Assembly: GCA_026401035.1 (NCBI GenBank) | Contig: JAPLNR010000062.1 | Location: 78,925-142,924, forward strand | Length of the DNA: 64,000 nt | Direction of reading: 5' to 3' | Source of the DNA: Planctomycetia bacterium | GTDB taxonomy: Bacteria > Planctomycetota > Planctomycetia > Pirellulales > UBA1268 | Shown here: one piece after another, positions 43,978 through 52,144 of the stretch | Numbering within the stretch: position 1 is the first letter of the stretch | Layout of the letters: each line of letters starts with the position of its first letter | Notes under the pieces: generated by a model | What the model was told of the DNA's origin: nothing | Seen by the model: the letters and a program-made list of their open reading frames with translations, nothing else | Databases searched by the model: none | Program-made: the position numbers and the translations under genes

Positions 43978-45408
43978 TTACCAGCGGGCTTCGACGCCGA
44001 GGCCGCCCATGTCGGCGATGGGCAGCGGTACGACGCTCACTTCCATGCCGTTGAAATGCAGTTCCGTGTTGCTCACGGCCCGGGAACTGGCCCATGCCAG
44101 ATACCAGCCGAGGAACACCTGCGATGGAAAGTGGGAATCGGTCGTCATTCGTGAGAAGCCGACGAACGTCGAGCAGACATAGAGCGCCCCCTTGGCCAGC
44201 GGGTTTTCGACCATATCGGCGGCGGCCAGGAAGGGGATCGCGCCCACGAACGCGTGGCCGCTCACGCCGTTATCGTCCTGGAACGACTTCCACTGGCTGC
44301 CGGACGAACTGTTCTCGAGCGGCCGCGATGCACCGGTGGCCAGCTGCAACGCATACACGGGCGGCGCCCCCACGAGGAACATCCGCAGCGACCGTGAGCC
44401 CCATTCCCCGACGACGTTGCCCGCGGGCTGCCCCTCGAAGACAAGGCCCGTGACCGCTGCCGCACCAAATATGCTCAGCGCATAACGGCCCTCACCGATG
44501 TCCTTGCAGCCTCGAAAAAACGTGCCGACATCCGTCGGCTCCACGCTCTGCTGCCAGGCGTCTTGCATCGTCATGTCGAAGCCGGTGTTGGCCATCAGCG
44601 CGCCGGCGCCGAAGGCCGCGGTGGTGCAGACCAGGCTCTCGCAGGAATAGAAGTTGCGGTAGTCCTCGAGCACCTTATAGCCGAATCGCGCCGTCCGCGG
44701 ATGACTGCTGTGGGCCCAGGGCGGCTCGTTCCGGGAAGCCAGCATGCCCTCGCCATCGAGCGGCGGCAGCGTATAGACCGGCTCACTGCCCGGCGCCATG
44801 CGGGCGGCCAGCATCGTCGTGATATTGGTGCGCTCGCCTCCGAAACTGTCGGTCTGCCAACCTCCGGTCATTTCGACGCGGCCGGGCCCGGCCGGCTCGT
44901 GAGCCGCCGCGATCGACTGCGTCTCGATGATGGCGTCGATCCAGGCCCCGTCCGCGCCTGGCACAACCCGGATCACGACCCGCTGCCGCCGGGGTGGCCA
45001 CGACCGTGCGGCCAGCGGCAGTCCGCCTTGCACCGTCGGTTCCGCGGGGGGTTCGACCCACGCCGATTCGATCAGGCCATCGCGGGGCGGCTTCGACGTG
45101 AAATCGGGTTCGATCGTGCGGACGATCGGCCAGTCGGCCCCAACGGTCGCCAGCGTCTGCCGCCAGAGCCGCATCCCATTCTCGCTCGGCAGGAACATGC
45201 CGCTGACATCCTGCGGCTGTTCGCCGCCGGCAGCTTCTGGCGCCGGCAGCGGCAGCAACTCGTTTGCGCCCTCCTCAGCACGGCCAAAGCAAAGAAGCAA
45301 GAGCGAGACGACCGTTGCGCCCGCCACCCGCGCGCACTGGGAGGCAAGCCCGCGCAGGGCTCCGCTGTGCTTGGCCGCGTCGAAAAATGGGGGCGGTCTG
45401 GTTGGCAT
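43978..45408 (-). CDS. PAP2-like protein with large N-terminal domain
   Basis: This 476-residue protein has a membrane-directed N-terminus (TVVSLLLLCFGRA), a soluble first half (about 45-235) of unknown type, and a C-terminal PAP2-phosphatase-like part with several helices. Its signature blocks are altered: LATGASRP for K-x6-RP (no Lys), VSGHAF for PSGH, and SRMTTDSHFPSQ for SR-x5-H-x3-D (the final Asp is Gln). The catalytic His pair remains, so activity is possible but not assured. It ends the run that begins with the MoxR cluster and contains an ABC exporter, and could act on a lipid or polyprenyl phosphate. Confidence 0.75.
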   Translation of the reverse strand: MPTRPPPFFDAAKHSGALRGLASQCARVAGATVVSLLLLCFGRAEEGANELLPLPAPEAAGGEQPQDVSGMFLPSENGMRLWRQTLATVGADWPIVRTIEPDFTSKPPRDGLIESAWVEPPAEPTVQGGLPLAARSWPPRRQRVVIRVVPGADGAWIDAIIETQSIAAAHEPAGPGRVEMTGGWQTDSFGGERTNITTMLAARMAPGSEPVYTLPPLDGEGMLASRNEPPWAHSSHPRTARFGYKVLEDYRNFYSCESLVCTTAAFGAGALMANTGFDMTMQDAWQQSVEPTDVGTFFRGCKDIGEGRYALSIFGAAAVTGLVFEGQPAGNVVGEWGSRSLRMFLVGAPPVYALQLATGASRPLENSSSGSQWKSFQDDNGVSGHAFVGAIPFLAAADMVENPLAKGALYVCSTFVGFSRMTTDSHFPSQVFLGWYLAWASSRAVSNTELHFNGMEVSVVPLPIADMGGLGVEARW

Positions 45409-45474
45409 CGTGGGGGGGAGAATGTCCCAACCCAGGGCCCCCGGAGCAAGGTGGTTTTCAGGCCAAAAACCGGC

Positions 45475-46605
45475 TCAGTTTGCCGCTGCCTCGATGAACA
45501 CTTCCAATTGCTGACCGACGAAGAGGGGCGGCCGCCCGGCCGGATCGCACTCGTAAATGACCTGCAGCACCCGGGTGTCGACCCGCTCGGTGTTGTCGCC
45601 CGTGAGCGACTTTTTGGGCACGACAAATGGCTCCACCCGCACGAACTTGAGCGGATACCGTTCCTGCAGGCTGCCGCGTGGCACGGCCGACGCCTGGGCC
45701 TTGCTGTCGAACCGGGCGATGTCGAACTCGTCGATATCGACCCGCACGTGCAGCCGGTCGACGTTGCCCAGGATCACGAGCGGCTGGCCTGGCGGCGTGC
45801 CCACGAATTCGCCCGGCCTGACGTTGACCTGCAGCACCCGACCGGCGACGAGCGACCGCACCGTCAGGCGGTCGAGTTCCATCTCTATTTTCGCCACTTC
45901 GGACTCAGCCTTGGCCACGCCGGCCCGCGATACGTCGCGGTCATATTCCCATGAGCCCGATTTCAGCAGGTTGAGATCGGCCTGGGACCGCTCGAGATTG
46001 GCCTGCGCTGCCGCGAGTGCCTCGCGCCTTGCGATCAATTCCTGCTCGGTCGTCACCTTCCTGGCGAATGTCTCCTCGCTCCGCCGCAGCGCATCGGCCT
46101 CGCGGACAACGGCCGACTGGGCCTCGTTCACCTGTGCGATGAGAACGGGAATCTTTTCCTTGCGGGGCTCCGCCTCGAGCCGCAGGAGTTCGCTCTTGGA
46201 TTGCAATACGGCCGCCCGCTTCACGGCCAGTTCGCCCTGCAGTTCCCGTTCGTCCAGCCTGAAGAGCGGCGTGGCCGGCTCCACGGCGTCGCCGACGGTG
46301 ACGAACACCTGCACGACGACACCCGGCGTTGCCGAACCAACGGCGATGTTTTCCGTCTGCGCCTCGACGACCCCGGCCGCTGCGAGCGTCGCTGCAAACG
46401 GGCTGCGGGCCGGGGCGATGGGCGGCGGCGGATCGCGAGCGATCACGCGGGTCTTCCAGACATACCAGCCCGCGAAGCCCAAGAGTCCCAGGGCGAGCAG
46501 CGGCAGTCCAAACTGGGTGAGGTAGTCACCGAGTCCACGCCGACGGTGCAGGCGGCGTTGCGAAGGCACTGGAACGACGGATGCTTCGGTGGGAGCGACA
46601 GCCAT
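45475..46605 (-). CDS. HlyD/DevB-type membrane-fusion protein
   Basis: This 376-residue protein has one N-terminal helix (about 30-50), a biotinyl-lipoyl-like half domain (PGVVVQVFVTVGDAVEPATPLFRLD), a long coiled coil (about 125-240, read from KRAAVLQSKSELLRLEAE to LNLLKSG) and the second lipoyl half (LTVRSLVAGRVLQVNVRPGEFV). It is the periplasmic adaptor of an ABC exporter. The ATPase and permease lie upstream, separated from it by ino1, which is unusual. The substrate is unknown. Confidence 0.88.
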   Translation of the reverse strand: MAVAPTEASVVPVPSQRRLHRRRGLGDYLTQFGLPLLALGLLGFAGWYVWKTRVIARDPPPPIAPARSPFAATLAAAGVVEAQTENIAVGSATPGVVVQVFVTVGDAVEPATPLFRLDERELQGELAVKRAAVLQSKSELLRLEAEPRKEKIPVLIAQVNEAQSAVVREADALRRSEETFARKVTTEQELIARREALAAAQANLERSQADLNLLKSGSWEYDRDVSRAGVAKAESEVAKIEMELDRLTVRSLVAGRVLQVNVRPGEFVGTPPGQPLVILGNVDRLHVRVDIDEFDIARFDSKAQASAVPRGSLQERYPLKFVRVEPFVVPKKSLTGDNTERVDTRVLQVIYECDPAGRPPLFVGQQLEVFIEAAAN

Positions 46606-46632
46606 GGGAGGTATCGTACGGGATGCGGCCCC

Positions 46633-47865
46633 TTAGGGCACGGAGGGTGGTGGGCCGCCGCCGGGAGCGGCATGGGCCGTCGCCCACGCATCGAGCAGCG
46701 TTACTTGCCTGGAAAAATCCTGCTCGGCGACGTTGACCGGGCTCTTGAAGAAGCAGGCGAGCCACTCAAGCGCGCCGTATTCCCCCGCCCGCCGGCCGCG
46801 CTCGACGAGCCGCACGAGGTCGAGCACGAGCGGCGCCGCGAGGATCGAGTCGCAGCCCTGCCAGGTGAACTGCAGCGTCATCGGCGTGCCGAGGAAGCCA
46901 CGGAAATGAATGTGATCCCAGGCCGTCTTCCAGTCACCGAGGCTCTGGATGTATTCGATCGAGACGTGGGTCTGGGGCGGATAACCGAGGATGCTTGCCA
47001 GGAGATGATCCTTGCTGCGCACCTTGGCCGCCTTGTTCCGCGGATCGTCGAGCACCTTGCCGTCCATGTTGCCGAAGATGTTGTGGCCCACCCAGCTCAT
47101 GACTTCCAGGTGCCGCGCGGCGAACATCGGCGCGAGCACGCTCTTGAGCAGCGTCTCTCCCGTCTTGCCGTCGCAGCCGGCGTGGGCGATCTTCCGCTCG
47201 ATCGCGACCTGCTGCAGACACGCCGGCGTAGCGCCAGTCGACGGCGTAAAATTCACGTATGAGGCCCCGGCCTCCGCGGCCGCGAGAAAGTAGAGGCTGC
47301 TCGCGGGCAGCGGGCACTTCGCGGCGTCGTTGAGGAGCGGCTCGACCTCCGCAAAGTCCTTGGGGATCGGCAGCGCGGGGGGCGGCTCCGTGGAAGCGAC
47401 GTTGACGACCACGACATGTGCGAGGCGTTCCGCTTTTTGGAAGTGTTCGATGTCGGCCCGCACGCGGTCGATCGCCTGCCGCGGGGTTTCGACGACGGCG
47501 GCCGTGCGGGCGTCGGCCAGACTCTGGATCCGGTCACCCGCGGCCACGATCGTGCCGGGCCGCAGCCGCGCCTCGACCTCGGCAAAGAAATCGGCGGCGC
47601 CATCGAGCAGTTCGGGCGTGATCGCGCGGCTCTCGGTCCACATCCGGCGGGCCTCGTCGCCGAGGCCTCCGGCGCGGATGTCGTGGCCACCGACGACGAT
47701 GTCGGCGAAGTCGACGAGGTCCAGCCGGGTGAACGGGTCGAGCGCGGTCACCAGGCCGACGGGCTCGATGGCTCCGCGGCGCAGCGCCGCCAACCCCGTC
47801 ATCATGGTCGTGGCAACGCCCCCCTTGGCTCCGATGAGCCACAGTCCGATCCGATCGTCAGGCAT
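46633..47865 (-). CDS. ino1: Inositol-3-phosphate synthase
   Basis: This 410-residue protein is a bacterial/archaeal-type myo-inositol-phosphate synthase, which converts glucose-6-phosphate to inositol-1-phosphate with NAD. Visible marks are the Rossmann start LWLIGAKGGVATTMMTGL, VVVVNVASTEPP, SYVNFTPS, the active-site region GCDGKTGETLLKSVLAPMF, and SWVGHNIFGNMDGKVLDDP. It lies between an ABC ATPase gene and a membrane-fusion-protein gene on the same strand, with gaps of 78 and 27 bases, so expression with the exporter is likely. This suggests the organism uses inositol in a lipid, sugar or exported compound. Confidence 0.93.
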   Translation of the reverse strand: MPDDRIGLWLIGAKGGVATTMMTGLAALRRGAIEPVGLVTALDPFTRLDLVDFADIVVGGHDIRAGGLGDEARRMWTESRAITPELLDGAADFFAEVEARLRPGTIVAAGDRIQSLADARTAAVVETPRQAIDRVRADIEHFQKAERLAHVVVVNVASTEPPPALPIPKDFAEVEPLLNDAAKCPLPASSLYFLAAAEAGASYVNFTPSTGATPACLQQVAIERKIAHAGCDGKTGETLLKSVLAPMFAARHLEVMSWVGHNIFGNMDGKVLDDPRNKAAKVRSKDHLLASILGYPPQTHVSIEYIQSLGDWKTAWDHIHFRGFLGTPMTLQFTWQGCDSILAAPLVLDLVRLVERGRRAGEYGALEWLACFFKSPVNVAEQDFSRQVTLLDAWATAHAAPGGGPPPSVP

Positions 47866-47943
47866 TGGGAACCACGTCTTGGGAAGAGGGGGAGGGTGTG
47901 CAGGGAAGCCGTCGCCCCCATTCTTGTTCCATTCCCGCGGGCG

Positions 47944-48693
47944 TCAATCACGGTGGTCGGCTGCGTGGTGTGGGCCGGATTCGACCGACTCGATCCGTCC
48001 GTCCTCCATCAGGGCGATCCGGTCGGCGAACGAGTAGGCCCGGGAGTCGTGCGTCACCACGATCACGGCCCGGTCGGGCTGCACGGCGATCCGCTGGATC
48101 AGTTCCATCGTGATCCGGCCATTTTCGGCGTCGAGAGCACTCGTCGGCTCGTCGCAGACGAGCAGCCGCGGCTCGTGCACGAGCGCCCGGGCGATGGCCA
48201 CCCGCTGCTGCTGGCCCCCCGAGAGTTCGCTCGGCAGGTTGCGGAGCCGGTCGCCGAGGCCGAGCAGGTCGAGCACGTCGCTGGCGGCCGCGACGGCGCG
48301 GGACCTGCGCCAGCCGGCGATCAACAGCGGCACCGCGGCGTTCTCGGCGGCGGTGAGCGACGGCAGCAGGTTATACGACTGGAACACGAAGCCGACGTTG
48401 TCGCGGCGAAACCGCACCTTGTGACCGTTGGACATCGTTACCAGATCCTTGCCGAGCACCATGACGTCGCCGGCGGTCGGCTGGAGCGTGCCGGCCACGA
48501 TCGACACGAGCGTCGTCTTGCCGCAGCCACTGGGGCCGACGAGCATCAGGAGTTCTCCGTAGGGCACGTCGAGGTCGACGCCGCGCAGGGCCCGGGCGAG
48601 GGAGTCGCCCGAGCCAAACTCCTTCGTCACGCCGCGGACGCGCACGGCCAGATCCTCGACTGCCAGTTCGTCGAACGTGTGCGTTGCGGCCAT
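47944..48693 (-). CDS. ABC exporter ATPase (MacB/LolD/DevA type)
   Basis: This 249-residue ABC ATPase has Walker A VGPSGCGKTTLVS, the Q-loop region NVGFVFQSYNLLPSLTAAEN, signature LSGGQQQRVAIARALVHEP, Walker B LLVCDEPTSALD and the H-loop VIVVTHDSRAYSFADRI. The insert and the switch loop place it in the MacB/LolD/DevA export group. It is likely partner to the permease immediately upstream (26-base gap) and to the HlyD-like adaptor two genes downstream. Confidence 0.93.
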   Translation of the reverse strand: MAATHTFDELAVEDLAVRVRGVTKEFGSGDSLARALRGVDLDVPYGELLMLVGPSGCGKTTLVSIVAGTLQPTAGDVMVLGKDLVTMSNGHKVRFRRDNVGFVFQSYNLLPSLTAAENAAVPLLIAGWRRSRAVAAASDVLDLLGLGDRLRNLPSELSGGQQQRVAIARALVHEPRLLVCDEPTSALDAENGRITMELIQRIAVQPDRAVIVVTHDSRAYSFADRIALMEDGRIESVESGPHHAADHRD

Positions 48694-48719
48694 GGAAGAA
48701 CGATCCTCGGAGCAGAGGG

Positions 48720-49856
48720 CTATCCGCGAAACACGATTGCCGGATCGACGATGAGCACCTTGCGGATCGAGAGCAGGCTCGCCAGAAGCACGATGACGAA
48801 GACGGCCGCCGCGGTGATCGCGAGCACCTGCCAGGGCATGAAGAACGAAAGGCGGGAAAGCCCTCGCGAGACCCAGCCGAAGAGGGCCGCCAGCCCCACA
48901 CCGACGCCATATCCCACGAGCCCCACCTGCAACGCCTGCGAGAGCACCATCAGCAGGATCATCCAGTTGCTCGTGCCCATCGCCTTCAAGGCCCCGAACT
49001 GCCGGATGTTTTCCACGGTAAAGAGGTAGAACGTCTGCCCCGCAATCGCAGTGCCGACGATGAATCCCAGGAACACCGTGATGCCGAAGTTGACCGGAAT
49101 GCCGGTCTTTTGCATGTAATAACGGACCGTCTTCCAGAGAAACTGTTCGCGAGTGAGGGCCTGCAGGCCGGTTTGCGCCTCAATCCGGCCGCAGACTTCC
49201 TCGACGGGCACACCCGGCGCGGCGTCGGCGAGCACGAAGGAGAGCACCTTCCGCTCCGGTGGGGCGAACGTCACGGCCTGGCTGTACCGCGTGTAGACGA
49301 TCGGAAAACTCTGAAAGGTACGGCTGGCCTTCGTCAACGCGACGACGACGGCGCGGTGGTCGTTCATCTCGAAGACACGCCCCAGCCGGAAGGGCTCGCC
49401 CGGCCAGATCCGCCGGTAGCCGGCGTCGTCCATGATGACGGCATCGGGCTTTCGCAGGTCGGCGATCGAGCCCATGAAGATCCCCTCCGGCGCCCCGACG
49501 AGCGTGGCATCATCGAGTCCGAGCAAGATCATCTGCTCGTAGTTGCCCTCCTGGAGCCGCGCCCGGGCGATTCCCTTGTAAAACCGCACCGCCCAGTCGA
49601 CGCCCGGCACCCCCTTCACGCGAAAGAGTTCGTTGTCGGAGAGCGGCTTGATGTCGTCGACGAACTGGACGTTCTTGTCCATCACCCAGATGCTCGGCCC
49701 CTCGACGTCGCGAATCTGGCTCACGGTCAGCGACATCAGACCGCAAAAGATCGACGCCTGCTGGGCGATCAGGAGCGCGGCGAAGACCACGCCGAAGATG
49801 ATGCCGAGGTATTTCACCCGGTTGCCGATCAGCATCTTCCACGCGATCCAGAACAT
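48720..49856 (-). CDS. ABC exporter permease (FtsX/DevC type)
   Basis: This 378-residue protein has one N-terminal helix (about 15-35, KYLGIIFGVVFAALLIAQQ), a large outer domain (about 40-245), and three C-terminal helices with a coupling-type segment ENIRQFGALKAMGTSNW between the first and second. This is the FtsX/MacB layout, and the length and outer domain fit DevC of heterocyst glycolipid exporters. It should export a lipid or other amphipathic substrate. The ATG at 49856 lies nine bases after the NPCBM gene. Confidence 0.9.
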   Translation of the reverse strand: MFWIAWKMLIGNRVKYLGIIFGVVFAALLIAQQASIFCGLMSLTVSQIRDVEGPSIWVMDKNVQFVDDIKPLSDNELFRVKGVPGVDWAVRFYKGIARARLQEGNYEQMILLGLDDATLVGAPEGIFMGSIADLRKPDAVIMDDAGYRRIWPGEPFRLGRVFEMNDHRAVVVALTKASRTFQSFPIVYTRYSQAVTFAPPERKVLSFVLADAAPGVPVEEVCGRIEAQTGLQALTREQFLWKTVRYYMQKTGIPVNFGITVFLGFIVGTAIAGQTFYLFTVENIRQFGALKAMGTSNWMILLMVLSQALQVGLVGYGVGVGLAALFGWVSRGLSRLSFFMPWQVLAITAAAVFVIVLLASLLSIRKVLIVDPAIVFRG

Positions 49857-49865
49857 GACGGGATT

Positions 49866-51062
49866 CTACTCGATCGCGACGACCCGCGGATCGAGCCAGA
49901 TCGTGCGGTCGAGGCTTTCCTCGCGGCCCGCGGGCTCAACGACGAGTTCGATCTCGCGGGCGCCTGACAAATCGGCCCCGGACAAATCAGCGCGGATCGC
50001 CAGCGGCTCGTCGCCGCCACGGAGCACGGGGGAGGCGAATACCTCGCGCCGCTCGTCATTCCCGCCGTAGGCCACGATGCGGACGACCACGCTCCCTCCG
50101 TGTCCGGCCGAGTCGTCGATCGCGACGGTCGACTCGAAGCGGCCGGCCGAACGATCGAGCCGGTAACGCACCCGCGCCGGCGCCTGGATGCCGATGCCGG
50201 TGAAGCCCGTGAGCCCCCGAGCCGCGGGCCAATCACCACCGAGCGTCTGGCCGCGGGTCAGCGGACACGGCGGACCGACGGCGGTGAGAGTTTCGCAGGC
50301 CGTGGGCGTGAGTGCGGCGAGGCTCGTCGCGGCGGCCCCGTCCGCGGCGACCGCGACGACCAAGTCGGGATCACAGGGGAGCGCGGCCGCGGGCGGCCCC
50401 AGGCTGGCAAGCGAAAACCGCGAACCGTCGTCGAGGGCCACGCGGAGTGTCGGCGCGGGCGGCGCAGCGTGCTCGACGACCGGCTCCATCGTCAGGCTCT
50501 GGATCCTGTCCAGCGGAATGGCGACGTGGCCGCCCTGCCAGTCGATCTCCGCGAAGCTGTCGCGGATCGTGACCGCGCGGGCGGCAAGCCGGTCATCGTT
50601 TCGCAGCAGCAAGAAGAACCGCGCCGCGGGATCGGTGGTGGCCGCCCTGCCCTGCTCGAGTGCCGCGGCGGCCGGCTGGCTGGCGGCCGTGCGGCGATAG
50701 CCCACGAACGACGCGGCCGGCAGCGACAGCCGGCCCAGTGCTCCCGACCGCACGCTGGCGGTGGTGCCGTCGAACGCTTCGAGCACGCCCGCAATCACGC
50801 TGCCATCGGCCAGCAGCACGTGCGGTCCCACCGGCCACGGCGGGCAGCGGCCCCAGGTCACGAGTTGTGCCGTCGGCACGTGGAGCGTAGCACCGTCGCG
50901 CGTGCGCCACGTGCTGCGACTCGCCGTGATTTCCGTGAGCGTCGCCTCCTCGTGCATGGTCCGGTCAAGTTCGAGTCGGCCCACGGGCTGGCCGCCGTCG
51001 GCCGCGCCCCCAGCGGCGCTGCAGACGGCTGCCCACGCGACGGTGATCGACAGCAGGTTCAT
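49866..51062 (-). CDS. NPCBM-domain exported protein
   Basis: This 398-residue protein has a signal peptide (LLSITVAWAAVCSAAGGA). A beta-rich first half includes a repeat of -WRTRDGATLHVP- and LLADGSVIAGVLEAFDG. The C-terminal domain (about 265-398) resembles NPCBM carbohydrate-binding modules: GFTGIGIQAPARVRYRLDRS, VVVRIVAYGGN, and ADLSGAREIELVVEPAG, ending in IWLDPRVV. It should bind sugar on the cell surface or in the periplasm. It overlaps the upstream gene by four bases (ATGA). Confidence 0.75.
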   Translation of the reverse strand: MNLLSITVAWAAVCSAAGGAADGGQPVGRLELDRTMHEEATLTEITASRSTWRTRDGATLHVPTAQLVTWGRCPPWPVGPHVLLADGSVIAGVLEAFDGTTASVRSGALGRLSLPAASFVGYRRTAASQPAAAALEQGRAATTDPAARFFLLLRNDDRLAARAVTIRDSFAEIDWQGGHVAIPLDRIQSLTMEPVVEHAAPPAPTLRVALDDGSRFSLASLGPPAAALPCDPDLVVAVAADGAAATSLAALTPTACETLTAVGPPCPLTRGQTLGGDWPAARGLTGFTGIGIQAPARVRYRLDRSAGRFESTVAIDDSAGHGGSVVVRIVAYGGNDERREVFASPVLRGGDEPLAIRADLSGADLSGAREIELVVEPAGREESLDRTIWLDPRVVAIE

Positions 51063-52144
51063 GGCGTCGGCCGATCCCGTTGGTAAAGGGGTGTGAGATC
51101 GGCCGGCATCTGCAGCACGGTGAGCGCGGCGCTTGTGCCGTATTCCGGGCAGGAGGGATCCTGCCACGAGCCGTCCTCCCGTTGGGCGGCGAGGAGCATC
51201 TCGGCCGTCGGCGCATACCAATCGTTCCAGACGGCATCGTCACCGCGTTGCCAGGTCGCGGCCGCCGTGTAGGCAAGTCCGTAGAGCGTGTAGCCATCTC
51301 CCGATTCCAGCCGGATCGTCTGGCCGAGTTTCAGGGGCTGCGCAGCGAGCCAGCCGAACCCGCGGTCGAGGAGCAGCTCGTCGCGCACGCCGGCGGCCTG
51401 GAGTGCAAAGAGTGCGGCTGCGGTCCGCGGTGCGGCGCTCGGGCCGGCCGACGCTTGATAGCGAAACCCACCGTCGGCATTCTGCAGCCGCCGCACATAG
51501 GCGATTCCGCGGTCGACCGTCTCTTCCGACACCTCGAAGCCGGCGTTGCGAACCGCCCGGAGGGCGTTGAGCACGGTGGCCGTCACCGAGAGATCGGCGT
51601 CACGGGCCGCGGGCTGATACCGCCAGCCGCCCTCGTCGTTTTGTGTCCGCTCGATCAGGATCCGCGCGCGATCGAGCACGTCCGCGATGGTCTCGTCGTC
51701 GTCCGTCTCGCCGTAGAGTTCGGCCAGCGCGATCGTCGCGAATGCGTGGCCGTACATCGGTCCGTGGGCGGCCTGCTCGCGGGCCGCGATCAGCCCGCTG
51801 CCACCCGCCGACGCGACGAGGAAGGCGACGGCCCGCGCGATGGCCCGCGCACGGGGGCCCGACGTGGCGGTGCTGCCCGAGCCCACCAGCGCCATCGTGC
51901 AGGTGGCGGTCACCGCGGCGCTCGAGCGAAACGCCCCCGAGCCCCAGGACCCGTCGGGCTGCTGGGCCGCGGCCAGCCAATCGAGGCCGCGAACGACGGC
52001 CGCTTCGATGTCGGCATTGCCCGGGGCGACGGCAGTCGCCGGTGGGCCGATCGGTTGGCCGTTCAGTCTTTGCGGGAGCAGCACGACCGCGATGCAGGTG
52101 ATGCACACGGTGGACAGCCGAACGGTTCGTGCGAAGCAGATCAT
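51059..52144 (-). CDS. Squalene-cyclase/prenyltransferase-repeat exported protein
   Basis: This 361-residue protein has an N-terminal signal-like helix and at least five repeats of the QW type, such as GLDWLAAAQQPDGSWG, QNDEGGWRYQP, RRLQNADGGFRYQ and LLAAQREDGSWQDPS, building an alpha-alpha barrel as in terpene cyclases. The Asp-rich catalytic motif of squalene-hopene cyclase is absent, so it is likely a non-enzymatic relative that is common in planctomycetes. The start ATG at 52144 shares its first base with the upstream stop (TGATG); a GTG one codon earlier is an alternative. Confidence 0.8.
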   Translation of the reverse strand: MICFARTVRLSTVCITCIAVVLLPQRLNGQPIGPPATAVAPGNADIEAAVVRGLDWLAAAQQPDGSWGSGAFRSSAAVTATCTMALVGSGSTATSGPRARAIARAVAFLVASAGGSGLIAAREQAAHGPMYGHAFATIALAELYGETDDDETIADVLDRARILIERTQNDEGGWRYQPAARDADLSVTATVLNALRAVRNAGFEVSEETVDRGIAYVRRLQNADGGFRYQASAGPSAAPRTAAALFALQAAGVRDELLLDRGFGWLAAQPLKLGQTIRLESGDGYTLYGLAYTAAATWQRGDDAVWNDWYAPTAEMLLAAQREDGSWQDPSCPEYGTSAALTVLQMPADLTPLYQRDRPTP

